Part shown: piece after piece, positions 1 through 6,596 of the stretch
How the letters are laid out: every line of letters begins with the position of its first letter
How positions within the stretch are numbered: position 1 is the first letter of the stretch
Source of the DNA: an uncultured Ruminococcus sp.
GTDB taxonomy: Bacteria > Bacillota > Clostridia > Oscillospirales > Ruminococcaceae
Direction of reading: 5' to 3'
DNA: 42,164 bases
Assembly: GCA_902780695.1 (NCBI GenBank)
Contig: CACZGM010000032.1
Span: 1-42,164, forward strand
The notes under the pieces: generated by a model
Told to the model about the DNA's origin: nothing
Database searches by the model: none
The model's input: only the letters and a program-made list of their open reading frames with translations
Position numbers and translations under genes: made by a program

Positions 1-4
1 ACAA

Positions 5-35
5 AACTGACTCCGCTTGAGTTGCGAAGTCAGTT
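5..35 (-). terminator. Probable terminator of the mobilization operon
   Basis: Read on the minus strand, AACTGACT and AGTCAGTT form an 8-bp stem around a 15-nt loop, and the second arm runs into TTTTGT. It lies about 100 bp beyond the relaxase stop codon. The loop is long and the T-run short, so strength is uncertain. Positions 36-135 hold no gene I can support. Confidence 0.45.
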
Positions 36-135
36 CGTTGCTTAATTTATTTTACCATAGGGGCTTTTTTGTGCTGTACGCACAAATTGGGGCGGTTCAC
101 TGTCGGGGGAGTCCCTTTTTTAGTAATAATAAGAT

Positions 136-1506
136 TTATTCCAACTCGTCCGGACGCTTGCGTTTTCGTTCCTGCTGTCCGTACTCCGTGCCTAAGATCA
201 TATCGACATTCTTCTTCACGTCCTGTATTTCGGATAGGCTCGTCCGTTCATCACAATACTTGTCGTAGAGCCTGTCTTTCTCTTCTTTGAGTTTTCTCTG
301 TTCAGCTCTCAATTCTTTGAGAAGCGGCAGTTTGCCGGACGGACAGTTCTTCAATATATACCGCTTGGCAGCTTCATAGACTATGAATTCTGTGGTATGC
401 TCACGCTTGTATTTTTCCTTATCCTTGACCTCGGACAGCTTATCGACTACGGCTTTTGTTTTTCGGTAGTTGTCGATATTCTGTATATCTTCTTCGAGCT
501 TCTTTATCCGGCGTTCGGTGTCTTTAATGGTGATCTGCGTCTGTGAAAAAACAGCTTTCTTTCCCTCTGCTGCGGCGGCAAGGTCTGCATAGTTCATCAG
601 ATTATGCTCGGTAAGGAAATTGACAGTTTTAGCGGCTGTTTTAAGGTTCTGTATCTTCGCCCAATACTCAAATCCTGCTGTGCTTTGCTGCTGATTTTTG
701 ATAGCAGCTTCAATGTCTATGAGAATAGAAACGTGATGTCCGTCACCCGTGTCAATCAGCTTTGCGCCCCTGATGCGGCTCCTGATCTGTTCCTCGGTAT
801 AGGCACTCCCCAAACGCTTGGCGCGGGTAAATCTTTCCTGTCCCTGCGCTCGGAATGCTATATGCTTTCCCTCTTTGATTTCATAGCCGGTGGAGCGCAT
901 AAGTGAGAGAAATTCGTCCCAATCCCTCGCCTTGATTATGCAACGGTCAATATTCTGCTTGAGTAAATCTTTCCAACTCCGTTCTTCTTTGGAGACAAGG
1001 GTTTCGTAATAAGACTTGCCTTGTTCCTTTGGCTCTTTGATCACGGAAAGACCGTATTCCTGACAAAGAGAGTCGCTTATTTTGCGAATATTGTAGTAGC
1101 TGCTCGGGCTGCTGTTATACTTTTTGTGGTCGGTCATACTCACGGAATTCCACACTATATGATTATGGACGTGACCACGATCTATATGAGTAGCGACAAC
1201 ATACTGATACTTGCCTTTCAGAACCTTATCGGCAAGCTCTATTCCGATCTTATGAGCCGTTTCGTAATCAACCTCACCCGGCTCGAACGATTGAATAAGA
1301 TGAAAGGCAAGATAGCCCTTTAACGCCTGAGTAGCCCCTTGCTTGTTCGCGTCTTTCTTAATCAAGTCAAATTCGTAGGCAGACGTGGTAGGAGAACAGC
1401 AGTAGCCGGTGCAAAGTTTACGCTCACTTGTTTTCCTGTCGTCTATGATATAGTCAATAGCTTTTGTCAAGGAAGTTTCGATAGGATGGATTTTAGTAAC
1501 TGCCAT
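136..1506 (-). CDS. MobP-type relaxase (MobA/VirD2-like nickase)
   Basis: 456 aa. It is expected to nick oriT, stay covalently bound through a tyrosine, and lead the strand into a recipient. The metal-binding motif is clear: His107-x-Asp109, then His112, His114 and His116 in a THIDRGHVHNHIVWN context, which is relaxase motif III. Tyr19 in KAIDYI is the likely catalytic tyrosine. The C-terminal half (about 300-456) is charged and coiled-coil-like, as is usual behind MOBP catalytic domains. I place the start at the ATG at 1506 because the protein then begins MAVTKIHPIETS, typical of the family; an upstream in-frame start would add 39 residues unlike relaxases. It overlaps the end of mobC by 40 bp, so the two are cotranscribed and probably translationally coupled. 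The family call is firm, the subfamily less so. Confidence 0.92.
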   Translation of the reverse strand: MAVTKIHPIETSLTKAIDYIIDDRKTSERKLCTGYCCSPTTSAYEFDLIKKDANKQGATQALKGYLAFHLIQSFEPGEVDYETAHKIGIELADKVLKGKYQYVVATHIDRGHVHNHIVWNSVSMTDHKKYNSSPSSYYNIRKISDSLCQEYGLSVIKEPKEQGKSYYETLVSKEERSWKDLLKQNIDRCIIKARDWDEFLSLMRSTGYEIKEGKHIAFRAQGQERFTRAKRLGSAYTEEQIRSRIRGAKLIDTGDGHHVSILIDIEAAIKNQQQSTAGFEYWAKIQNLKTAAKTVNFLTEHNLMNYADLAAAAEGKKAVFSQTQITIKDTERRIKKLEEDIQNIDNYRKTKAVVDKLSEVKDKEKYKREHTTEFIVYEAAKRYILKNCPSGKLPLLKELRAEQRKLKEEKDRLYDKYCDERTSLSEIQDVKKNVDMILGTEYGQQERKRKRPDELE

Positions 1507-1796
1507 ATTTCTTCCTGATCCTTTCTGATCTGACGTATATCTTCTGCATAAGCAGTGTTTGTACTGTTCACACGTTTTGCTATCTGATTGATGTTTTGTC
1601 CTATAGCTTCGATTTGCCTGCAAATCTCCGGTACGCCTTCAATATTTACTCTGTACAGAAATCCGTCCTGCGAGATTTTTCGCATAAAATCTCCGAGGTT
1701 TGTGGTTCCTACAAGAGCCATTCTTTGATGAATTACATCACGTTCCTGTTCGGTGACATAGAATTTCATTTGTATCGGTCTTGACCGTTCTCCCAT
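1467..1796 (-). CDS. MobC-like relaxosome accessory protein
   Basis: 109 aa. MobC-family proteins bind oriT and help the relaxase open the strands. The N-terminus (about residues 5-45) has the basic, strand-then-helix look of a ribbon-helix-helix domain, and the middle (about 65-85) carries the RQIEAIGQNINQIAKRVN stretch typical of this family, which usually ends in a short coiled coil. It lies upstream of and overlaps the relaxase, the standard mobC-mobA order. The ATG at 1796 leaves about 70 bp to the oriT-like palindromes, so the protein probably acts next door. Confidence 0.88.
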   Translation of the reverse strand: MGERSRPIQMKFYVTEQERDVIHQRMALVGTTNLGDFMRKISQDGFLYRVNIEGVPEICRQIEAIGQNINQIAKRVNSTNTAYAEDIRQIRKDQEEIWQLLKSILSKLP

Positions 1797-1866
1797 TCCC
1801 TTTATCCTTTCAAAAATATACTTTTCAAATCATTCTTCCAAAACAAATTTTCCAAATATCGGGGGT

Positions 1867-1951
1867 TTGGGGTTCACCCCAACAAGCTAAGTTTTTCGGG
1901 GCGGACGAGTAGCGGAAACTCCCGAAAACGGTGATTTGAGTACTCAAATCA
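1867..1951. other. Candidate origin of transfer (oriT) with three inverted repeats
   Basis: Three inverted repeats sit just upstream of mobC: TTGGGG-TTCA-CCCCAA (1867-1882), TTTTCGGG with CCCGAAAA 20 bp apart (1893-1928), and the perfect 20-bp palindrome TGATTTGAGTACTCAAATCA (1932-1951). Clusters like this next to mobC and relaxase genes are where oriT lies in many mobilizable elements. I cannot place the nic site. The rest of 1797-2014 has no gene. Confidence 0.5.
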
Positions 1952-2014
1952 TATGCTTGCTATTCTTCCGTCAGCCTGTATTGGCTGATTACCTTTTTCG
2001 GTAAATAAAATCAG

Positions 2015-2551
2015 TCAAACGGCTTTTTTATCATCATTTCTTCCAGTATCGTAATTGATTACATCATCATTAAATTCATACTTTTCAGCTTTCAATATTC
2101 CCATAAAATGAAGATAAAAGCAGGCAACAGCATTATTGAAATGGCGGAAATATGTTGCTCTCGATAATTCAAGAATATCCGCTATGTCATCGTGCGAATA
2201 CTTGAAATTGTCAAAATAAAATCTCCAAAGGATTTCATAATAAATGAATCCGTTTTCGGGATAGAACTTCACGGCATTGACAGATTTTTCAAGAAGCTCC
2301 AGCAGCGATAATGTTGAGTGACAGCTTTCAAGAGTATCGTTATATGCCTGTGTGTTTATGTCCGGCTCAAAGTCCACAAGAGAGTTTATGAACTCCGAGA
2401 GGTGCTTGCGGCTTGTCGTGTATATATCTTCGTCAAGATATACTATCCTATTGTTCACGTTATGCAGCACTTTTCTGTAAAGAGAAAGTAAGGTCTTTAC
2501 AGCGGAAACGGTTTCCTTTGAACATTCCAATCCGGTACTTTTCAGCTTCAT
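2015..2551 (-). CDS. HTH-containing protein of the mobile element, sigma-like C-terminus
   Basis: 178 aa of unknown exact role. The C-terminal third (about 115-160) reads like a helix-turn-helix: a YYEILWRFYFDNFKYS helix, then HDDIADILELSRATYFRHFN, where the second helix resembles those of sigma-70 region 4 or ArpU-type phage regulators. The N-terminal 110 residues are helical with no recognised domain. I chose the ATG at 2551 because GGAGGAG lies 6 bases before it; an upstream TTG at 2566 has no such site. It is read from the minus promoter at 2639-2667 and may share that transcript with mobC and the relaxase, which would tie it to mobilization control. Function is inferred from position and the HTH only. 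Confidence 0.7.
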   Translation of the reverse strand: MKLKSTGLECSKETVSAVKTLLSLYRKVLHNVNNRIVYLDEDIYTTSRKHLSEFINSLVDFEPDINTQAYNDTLESCHSTLSLLELLEKSVNAVKFYPENGFIYYEILWRFYFDNFKYSHDDIADILELSRATYFRHFNNAVACFYLHFMGILKAEKYEFNDDVINYDTGRNDDKKAV

Positions 2552-2584
2552 TTCTGACTCCTCCAAAAAAAATTCTGAAATGAC

Positions 2585-2613
2585 TTGACAACTTGTATAT
2601 TATATGCTACAAT
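2585..2613 (+). promoter_or_regulatory. Promoter of the XRE repressor gene
   Basis: TTGACA (2585-2590), a 17-bp spacer, then TACAAT (2608-2613). Transcription would start near 2620 and read into the XRE gene. It faces the minus promoter at 2639-2667, and TGAACAA direct repeats (2619-2625, 2628-2634) lie between the two -10 boxes. Confidence 0.8.
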
Positions 2614-2618
2614 GTTGG

Positions 2619-2634
2619 TGAACAAAATGAACAA
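2619..2634. promoter_or_regulatory. Candidate repressor operator between facing promoters
   Basis: Two direct copies of TGAACAA, 9 bp apart, fill the gap between the -10 boxes of the two opposing promoters. An inverted TGTTCA follows at 2673-2678. A protein bound here would cover both start points. The XRE protein encoded next door is the natural candidate, but binding is inference. Confidence 0.45.
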
Positions 2635-2638
2635 GATC

Positions 2639-2667
2639 ATTATAATCGCAAATACTTAAATTGTCAA
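2639..2667 (-). promoter_or_regulatory. Promoter reading toward the HTH protein and mobilization genes
   Basis: On the minus strand this is TTGACA (2667-2662), a 17-bp spacer and TATAAT (2644-2639), a perfect consensus. The start point would be near 2632, reading left over the XRE promoter. It is the likely promoter for 2015-2551 and perhaps mobC-relaxase. Confidence 0.8.
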
Positions 2668-2716
2668 TAGCCTGTTCAGCGATTTGTTATTTATCACAAA
2701 ATTTATTGGAGGAAAT

Positions 2717-3124
2717 ATGGAATTTAAGGAACGCTTAACGAAATTAAGAAGAATGAGAGGAATGTCACAGTCAGACCTTGCGCTTGCCACAGGTTTGACC
2801 GCCCGCTCGATCAAGAACTACGAATCCGGTGACCGTATGCCTAAATCCGATACGATCTATAAGCTCGCTATCGCTCTTGATGTTGACGAGAAAGCTCTTG
2901 TTACCGATGAGGAATTTTTCATCATTGAAGCCAACGATAAGTATGGGTCGCGTGGCAAAGCCTCTGCACAGAAACTTATCGAAAACGCACAGGCACTGTT
3001 TGCCGGAGGCAGTCTGACTGATGAGGACAAGAGCGCTGTTCTTGAAGCTATTCAAGAAGCATATTGGAAATCGAAACTTACAAATAAGAAATATACACCG
3101 AAGAAATACCGGAAAGAAAATTAA
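2717..3124 (+). CDS. XRE-family (Cro/CI-type) repressor of the mobile element
   Basis: 135 aa. Residues 3-60 form a classic HTH_3 domain (RLTKLRRMRGMSQSDLALATG, then LTARSIKNYESGDRMP). The C-terminal half is short and helical and ends with an AGGSLTDEDKSAVLEAIQEAYW segment shared in outline with the XRE protein at 20541-20963. Such repressors keep integrative elements silent and are removed by a partner ImmA/IrrE protease, here the next gene. I start at the ATG at 2717, which follows GGAGG with good spacing; a longer reading from 2684 has no ribosome site. It is transcribed from 2585-2613 and probably controls both facing promoters. Confidence 0.9.
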   Translation: MEFKERLTKLRRMRGMSQSDLALATGLTARSIKNYESGDRMPKSDTIYKLAIALDVDEKALVTDEEFFIIEANDKYGSRGKASAQKLIENAQALFAGGSLTDEDKSAVLEAIQEAYWKSKLTNKKYTPKKYRKEN

Positions 3125-3254
3125 GAAAAATTTCGGACTGTCCTGCGGATGAAACAGTAGTTTGTGATATAATGATTATAGAGCTGATAACAGCCAAATG
3201 AAAAATGAAATGTCGTCTGAATAACAGATGTGTATGATGAAAGAAGTGATATAT

Positions 3255-3758
3255 ATGTTGCGGGATAAGATATATGATTTCACCAATAAGATAAAGAAAC
3301 AGTTTCGCACCAATGACCCCTATCAGCTTGCAAAGTATTTGGGCATTGATGTAGCGTATAAACATTTCGGCAATCTTAAAGGAATGTACACTGTAGTAAA
3401 CAGGTGCAGTTTTATATATCTTCACGATGAATTGGACGAGGCTACAGAGAAGCTCGTCCTGACCCACGAACTCGGACATCACTTCTTTCACAAAGATTTA
3501 GCTGAAATGGGGTTACAGGAATACAGCCTTTATGATATGACCTCAAAGCCGGAAATGGAGGCTAATATCTTCGCAGCAAATATGCTGATAAGTGATGATG
3601 ACATACTCTTTTTCGGCAATCAGGATTACACAAGCGAGCAGGCAGCCAGTGAATTATCTGTACCTAATCAATTAGTTCAGATCAAGCTTATGGATATGAA
3701 CAGACGAGGTTACGATTTTAAACTGAGCATTATTCCTCGTGCTGATTTTCTCGGTTGA
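3255..3758 (+). CDS. ImmA/IrrE-type zinc metallopeptidase
   Basis: 167 aa. The zinc motif HExxH is present as LTHELGHHFFHK near residue 75, followed downstream by EMEANIFAANMLI, the third-ligand helix of the IrrE family. In ICEBs1 of Bacillus subtilis, ImmA cleaves the ImmR repressor after DNA damage or quorum signals and releases the element. By analogy this protein should cut the XRE repressor encoded just before it. The MLRDK start at 3255 is preferred over an upstream in-frame ATG because it has an AAGAAGTG site and matches family N-termini. A gap of about 130 bp separates it from the repressor gene. Confidence 0.9.
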   Translation: MLRDKIYDFTNKIKKQFRTNDPYQLAKYLGIDVAYKHFGNLKGMYTVVNRCSFIYLHDELDEATEKLVLTHELGHHFFHKDLAEMGLQEYSLYDMTSKPEMEANIFAANMLISDDDILFFGNQDYTSEQAASELSVPNQLVQIKLMDMNRRGYDFKLSIIPRADFLG

Positions 3759-3789
3759 TAAACCATAGGCTTGCGGATCGGAGAAGAAT

Positions 3790-4782
3790 ATGTCTGAAAA
3801 CGTAAAAACGCCTAATCAAAGATTAAAACTATTATATCTGTATAAGATACTGTTTGAAAAAACAGATGCAACACATTGTATCTCAATGCCCGATATTATT
3901 TCGGAATTGGAGCAGTACGGAATATCGGCAGCGCGAAAAGCTCTTTATGATGACATTGAGGCTTTGCGTACTTTTGGTGTTGATATAGTTTATTCCAAAG
4001 GCACCTCCTCCGGCTATCGTATCGACTCTCGCTTGTTTGAACTGTCAGAACTAAAACTTTTGGCTGACGGTATTTCGTCATCTCGTTTTTTGACGGAGCA
4101 TAAATCCAATGAGATAATAAAGAAGCTCGCAACTCTTACAAGTACCTATTCCGGGAAAGAAATAGGCAGACAGTTGTATGTAACAAACAGACTCAAATCC
4201 GGCAATGATAAGATATGCAATAATGTAGATAAGATAAATCAAGCTATCCGAGATAAACGGAAGATAGGATTTAAGTATTTTGATTACGATCTGAACAAGA
4301 AGAAAAAGTATCGTGACCGGCTGCATATTTGCTCTCCTTACGCTATGGCTTGGAATAATGAGCAGTATTACCTTGTGGCAATGTATGATAAATATCCTGA
4401 TACCCTCACGAACTTTCGTGTTGACAGAATGGAAAATGTACAAGTCGCAGATGTAAAATCTGAGCCTGTTCCGAAAAACTTTTCCTTGTTCGATTATCTT
4501 AAATCTTCATTCTCAATGTTCAGCGGAAAGTCTGAATCCGTAACATTGAGATTTTCCAATCAACTAATAAATCCTGTCTTAGATCGTTTTGGTAAAGATA
4601 TAATGGTATTCCCATACGACGAGGACAGCTTTATAGTGCATACGGATATTAAAACGGAGCAGCCTGCGCCTTTCTTTGGTTGGCTGTTCCAGTTTAGCGA
4701 TAAAGCAGAGATCATTACTCCGATAAATCTGCGGGAAGAATTTCAAAAAATGCTTCGGAAAGTGAGTGAATTATACATCTGA
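3790..4782 (+). CDS. WYL-domain transcriptional regulator (element copy)
   Basis: 330 aa. The N-terminal 75 residues are a winged helix (MPDIISELEQYGISAARKALYDDIEALRTFG), the DNA-binding part of YafY/DeoR-like regulators. The WYL domain follows at about 145-230, with the signature near NNEQYYLVAMYD and ending NFRVDRMENV. The C-terminus (about 240-330) is the WCX extension with FGWLFQFSDKAEIITP. WYL domains bind ligands, often nucleic acids or nucleotides, and the proteins act as repressors or activators. The gene starts 31 bp after immA, so it probably joins that transcript. Five 11-bp iterons and a strong promoter begin 6 bp after its stop codon and are its most likely target. A second WYL protein of similar build lies at 14889-15860. 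Confidence 0.93.
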   Translation: MSENVKTPNQRLKLLYLYKILFEKTDATHCISMPDIISELEQYGISAARKALYDDIEALRTFGVDIVYSKGTSSGYRIDSRLFELSELKLLADGISSSRFLTEHKSNEIIKKLATLTSTYSGKEIGRQLYVTNRLKSGNDKICNNVDKINQAIRDKRKIGFKYFDYDLNKKKKYRDRLHICSPYAMAWNNEQYYLVAMYDKYPDTLTNFRVDRMENVQVADVKSEPVPKNFSLFDYLKSSFSMFSGKSESVTLRFSNQLINPVLDRFGKDIMVFPYDEDSFIVHTDIKTEQPAPFFGWLFQFSDKAEIITPINLREEFQKMLRKVSELYI

Positions 4783-4788
4783 AAACGT

Positions 4789-4843
4789 GAGACTAAAATG
4801 AGACTAAAATGAGACTGATTTGATACTGACAAGAGACTTTCAA
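4789..4843 (+). repeat. Five 11-bp iterons, GA(G/T)ACT, phased on the DNA helix
   Basis: GAGACT or GATACT starts at 4789, 4800, 4811, 4822 and 4833, exactly every 11 bp. The first two units are identical (GAGACTAAAAT) and later ones vary after the hexamer. The fourth unit overlaps the -35 box at 4826-4831. Such phasing puts each site on the same helix face and suggests cooperative binding of a multimeric regulator, most simply the WYL protein just upstream. Confidence 0.85.
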
Positions 4844-4854
4844 TATGTTATAAT
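4826..4854 (+). promoter_or_regulatory. Promoter embedded in the iteron array
   Basis: CTGACA (4826-4831), a 17-bp spacer and TATAAT (4849-4854). The start point would be near 4861. The -35 box lies inside iterons four and five, so iteron binding should directly affect this promoter. Confidence 0.8.
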
Positions 4855-4908
4855 GTATATGCTGGCAGAATATACTCTGTTGCATATACAAAACTGAATA
4901 TGTTATCT

Positions 4909-4938
4909 GCCCTGCCGTGTTATCGGTGGGGCGTTTTT
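4909..4938 (+). terminator. Terminator-like hairpin 1 after the iteron promoter
   Basis: A nine-pair stem with two GU wobbles closes a TGTTAT loop and is followed by GTTTTTG. It would end transcripts from 4861 after roughly 75 nt. Confidence 0.6.
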
Positions 4939-4980
4939 GTGTTGCAATAAATCTGCCGGCAAATACGCCGCAGCATTGAA

Positions 4981-5014
4981 GGGTTTACGGGTTTAATTCC
5001 GTAAGCCCTTTTTT
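4981..5014 (+). terminator. Intrinsic terminator 2
   Basis: GGGTTTACGG (4981-4990) pairs with CCGTAAGCCC (4999-5008), one GU pair, followed directly by six T. This is a strong intrinsic terminator ahead of the gene at 5129. Confidence 0.8.
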
Positions 5015-5128
5015 GTTGCCCGAAAACGGGAGCAGAATATGAGAAAGTACAGTGAGGCAGTAGCTCGGTATCCCTGAAAATCTGATTTGTTCGTTACCAA
5101 CAAATACAGATTTTCGGAGGATACCTAA

Positions 5129-5722
5129 ATGAAAGATTTTCAGTACACAGATTATGGAATTAACCACGCAAACAAGGACGCTATCGTTTACAGATTTGCT
5201 AATGGTGAAGTCCGTGAAATAACCGCTGCTGATTTTGGCGGCGACGAGAACGAGTTCCGCAAGTGGAAAGAACTGTCGGACAATGATCTTCACGTTGAGT
5301 TTAATCACACAAAGCGTATTAGCAGAAGGAATGTGTCTATCGACGGATTGGATGATACGCAGCTATGTAGCCTGCCTTCAGTGGAAGATGAGCTTGTAGA
5401 AAAAGAAAATGATGAAGAACTTGCGGTGGAAATGAGAGACTTTTTTGAATCTCTCACGGAAGTACAGAGACGACGTTTTATTCTTTATGCTCTGTATGGA
5501 AAAACGCAGTGTGAAATTGCACAAATCGAGGGGGCGACACAACCGAGAATTCATAATTCTATTGTACAAATTGAACAAAAATTAAAAAAATCACTGAATG
5601 ACAGGGATAAAAACGGCTCGAAAATGGTAGTGAGTGAAAGGCTTAGATGTTATGAGTCTTATTTCAAGAAAGCCACTGAGGATTTGGAGAATAGGAAGAA
5701 GAAAAAGTTCTCCGGTGAGTAA
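5129..5722 (+). CDS. Sigma-70 region 4-like DNA-binding protein of the element
   Basis: 197 aa. The N-terminal 90 residues are acidic and unrecognised. Residues about 95-155 read like sigma region 4: FFESLTEVQRRRFILYALYG, then KTQCEIAQIEGATQPRIHNS as the helix-turn-helix. The tail is basic and coiled-coil-like. No region 2 is visible, so it is not a complete sigma factor. Proteins of this build are common in Clostridia conjugative elements and phages as regulators of late or transfer genes. The ATG has GGAGG 9 bases upstream. It lies downstream of the WYL-iteron promoter and terminator 4981-5014, so expression may depend on read-through. The role is inferred. Confidence 0.75.
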   Translation: MKDFQYTDYGINHANKDAIVYRFANGEVREITAADFGGDENEFRKWKELSDNDLHVEFNHTKRISRRNVSIDGLDDTQLCSLPSVEDELVEKENDEELAVEMRDFFESLTEVQRRRFILYALYGKTQCEIAQIEGATQPRIHNSIVQIEQKLKKSLNDRDKNGSKMVVSERLRCYESYFKKATEDLENRKKKKFSGE

Positions 5723-6147
5723 TCACAAAACAGGTGGTTGTAGCATTACCTTTCAGCTCTTTGAAAACTGAATAACATCGTATAATTTACTTTCCTCTTG
5801 CAGCCCTGCGGGGCAAGCGGGAAAAAGAATACGCCACGATGTCATTGGTCTTGAACAGTTTACAGCCAGCGGAACATTGAAGTAATTGACAAGAGAGCGC
5901 TATGAGCTGAACCTTAGAGATCATACCGGCGGAGCGAGTAATATTCTTTTGAAATAATGGGCGGCTACCATTAGCGCGATGACAGGCAAGAGGGATAATG
6001 ATACTTCCGTTCTGACGCGAAAGCGTAACGGCTGCACCACAGGAATGGGCAGAGGGTCGTCCCCCTATGAGAAAGTTCAGCAAACTTCCGGATTATACGT
6101 TTCCCTCGTTCGGGGTGTCGTGGACAAATAGAACGTATATGCAGGAG
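5723..6147 (+). other. 425-bp stretch without a convincing gene, possible structured RNA
   Basis: No frame gives a protein I can support. Local hairpins are visible: TTGC-AG-CCC-TGC-GGG-GCAA near 5807-5825, and ACGC-GAAA-GCGT (6015-6026), a GNRA-type tetraloop. The region is richer in G and C than the adjoining sigma-like gene. A 50-codon plus-strand reading from the ATG at 5979 and a 98-codon minus reading (5787-6083) exist, but neither has a recognised domain. It could be an untranslated leader, an RNA gene or an unrecognised cis site. Confidence 0.35.
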
Positions 6148-6179
6148 ACAAGTGCTGCTGTAATGACAGCACTTGTTTA
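6148..6179 (+). terminator. Hairpin before the toxin gene
   Basis: ACAAGTGCTG (6148-6157) pairs with CAGCACTTGT (6167-6176) around a 9-nt loop, followed by TTAC. The stem is strong but the T-run is short. It could terminate the preceding untranslated stretch. Confidence 0.5.
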
Positions 6180-6221
6180 CATAGGGTTTTCTCTATGAAT
6201 ACATTGCAAAGGACTGATACA

Positions 6222-6578
6222 ATGTTTCGGGTCAATAGAGGAGAAGTCTATCTCACGTTTTTGAACGGAGAAGGCAGCGAGCAGAGAGGCGCACGTCCCG
6301 CGCTGATCGTTCAGAATAATGTCGGCAATCGTCACAGCCCTACTACCATAATAGTACCGCTGACAACATCTGTTAAAAAGTGCGAGCTGCCCGTTCACGT
6401 TACTGTTCAAAACACCAATCTTTTCAAGGAGTCAATTGTGCTGTGTGAACAGATACAGGTAATTGACAAAAGCAAGTTGGTCAAGCCCATTTGCAGGCTG
6501 ACAGATGATGAAATGGCAGAGGTCAACAAAGCTCTCGCGGTAAGCGTGGGTGATTATGAGCTGCCGGACAAAAGGTAA
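6222..6578 (+). CDS. MazF/PemK-family toxin (endoribonuclease)
   Basis: 118 aa. The N-terminus VNRGEVYLTFLNGEGSEQRGARPALIVQNN is the MazF core: the first strand, the loop with the conserved RPALIVQN, and later IIVPLTTS and ESIVLCEQIQVIDKSKL. These enzymes cut RNA at short sequences and are normally held by a MazE antitoxin. The start at 6222 has AAAGGA 8 bases before it; an upstream ATG at 6195 has none. No antitoxin gene lies upstream. The Bro-type gene starts 18 bp downstream and could be the partner or simply share the operon. Possibly the protein stabilises the element, or it is a solitary toxin under other control. Confidence 0.9.
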   Translation: MFRVNRGEVYLTFLNGEGSEQRGARPALIVQNNVGNRHSPTTIIVPLTTSVKKCELPVHVTVQNTNLFKESIVLCEQIQVIDKSKLVKPICRLTDDEMAEVNKALAVSVGDYELPDKR

Positions 6579-6596
6579 ATATGGAGGAAACATAAT

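Larger units (their letters stand above)
4861..5014 (+). ncRNA. Candidate small RNA or attenuated leader after the WYL gene
   Basis: The promoter at 4826-4854 has no coding start for 270 bp. Within 75 bp a terminator-like hairpin appears (4909-4932, stem GCCCTGCCG/CGGTGGGGC with two GU pairs, then GTTTTTG), and a second at 4981-5014. Before the first hairpin, GGCAGA (4864-4869) can pair with TCTGCC (4906-4911). A short structured RNA of about 75 or 150 nt is the simplest reading. A leader controlling 5129-5722 is the alternative. Confidence 0.4.

Noticed and set aside
1-60. Left attachment site of the element at the window start
   Set aside because: No copy of the tRNA-Pro 3' end or TATGGACA repeats is found there. 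The element probably continues outside.
5787-6083. 98-codon minus-strand frame in the untranslated element region
   Set aside because: No domain, no ribosome site, Cys/Ser/Arg-rich. I treat the region as non-coding, though conservation was not tested.
5979-6131. 50-codon plus-strand frame starting MTGKRDNDTS
   Set aside because: No clear ribosome site and no known family. It overlaps the hairpins noted there.
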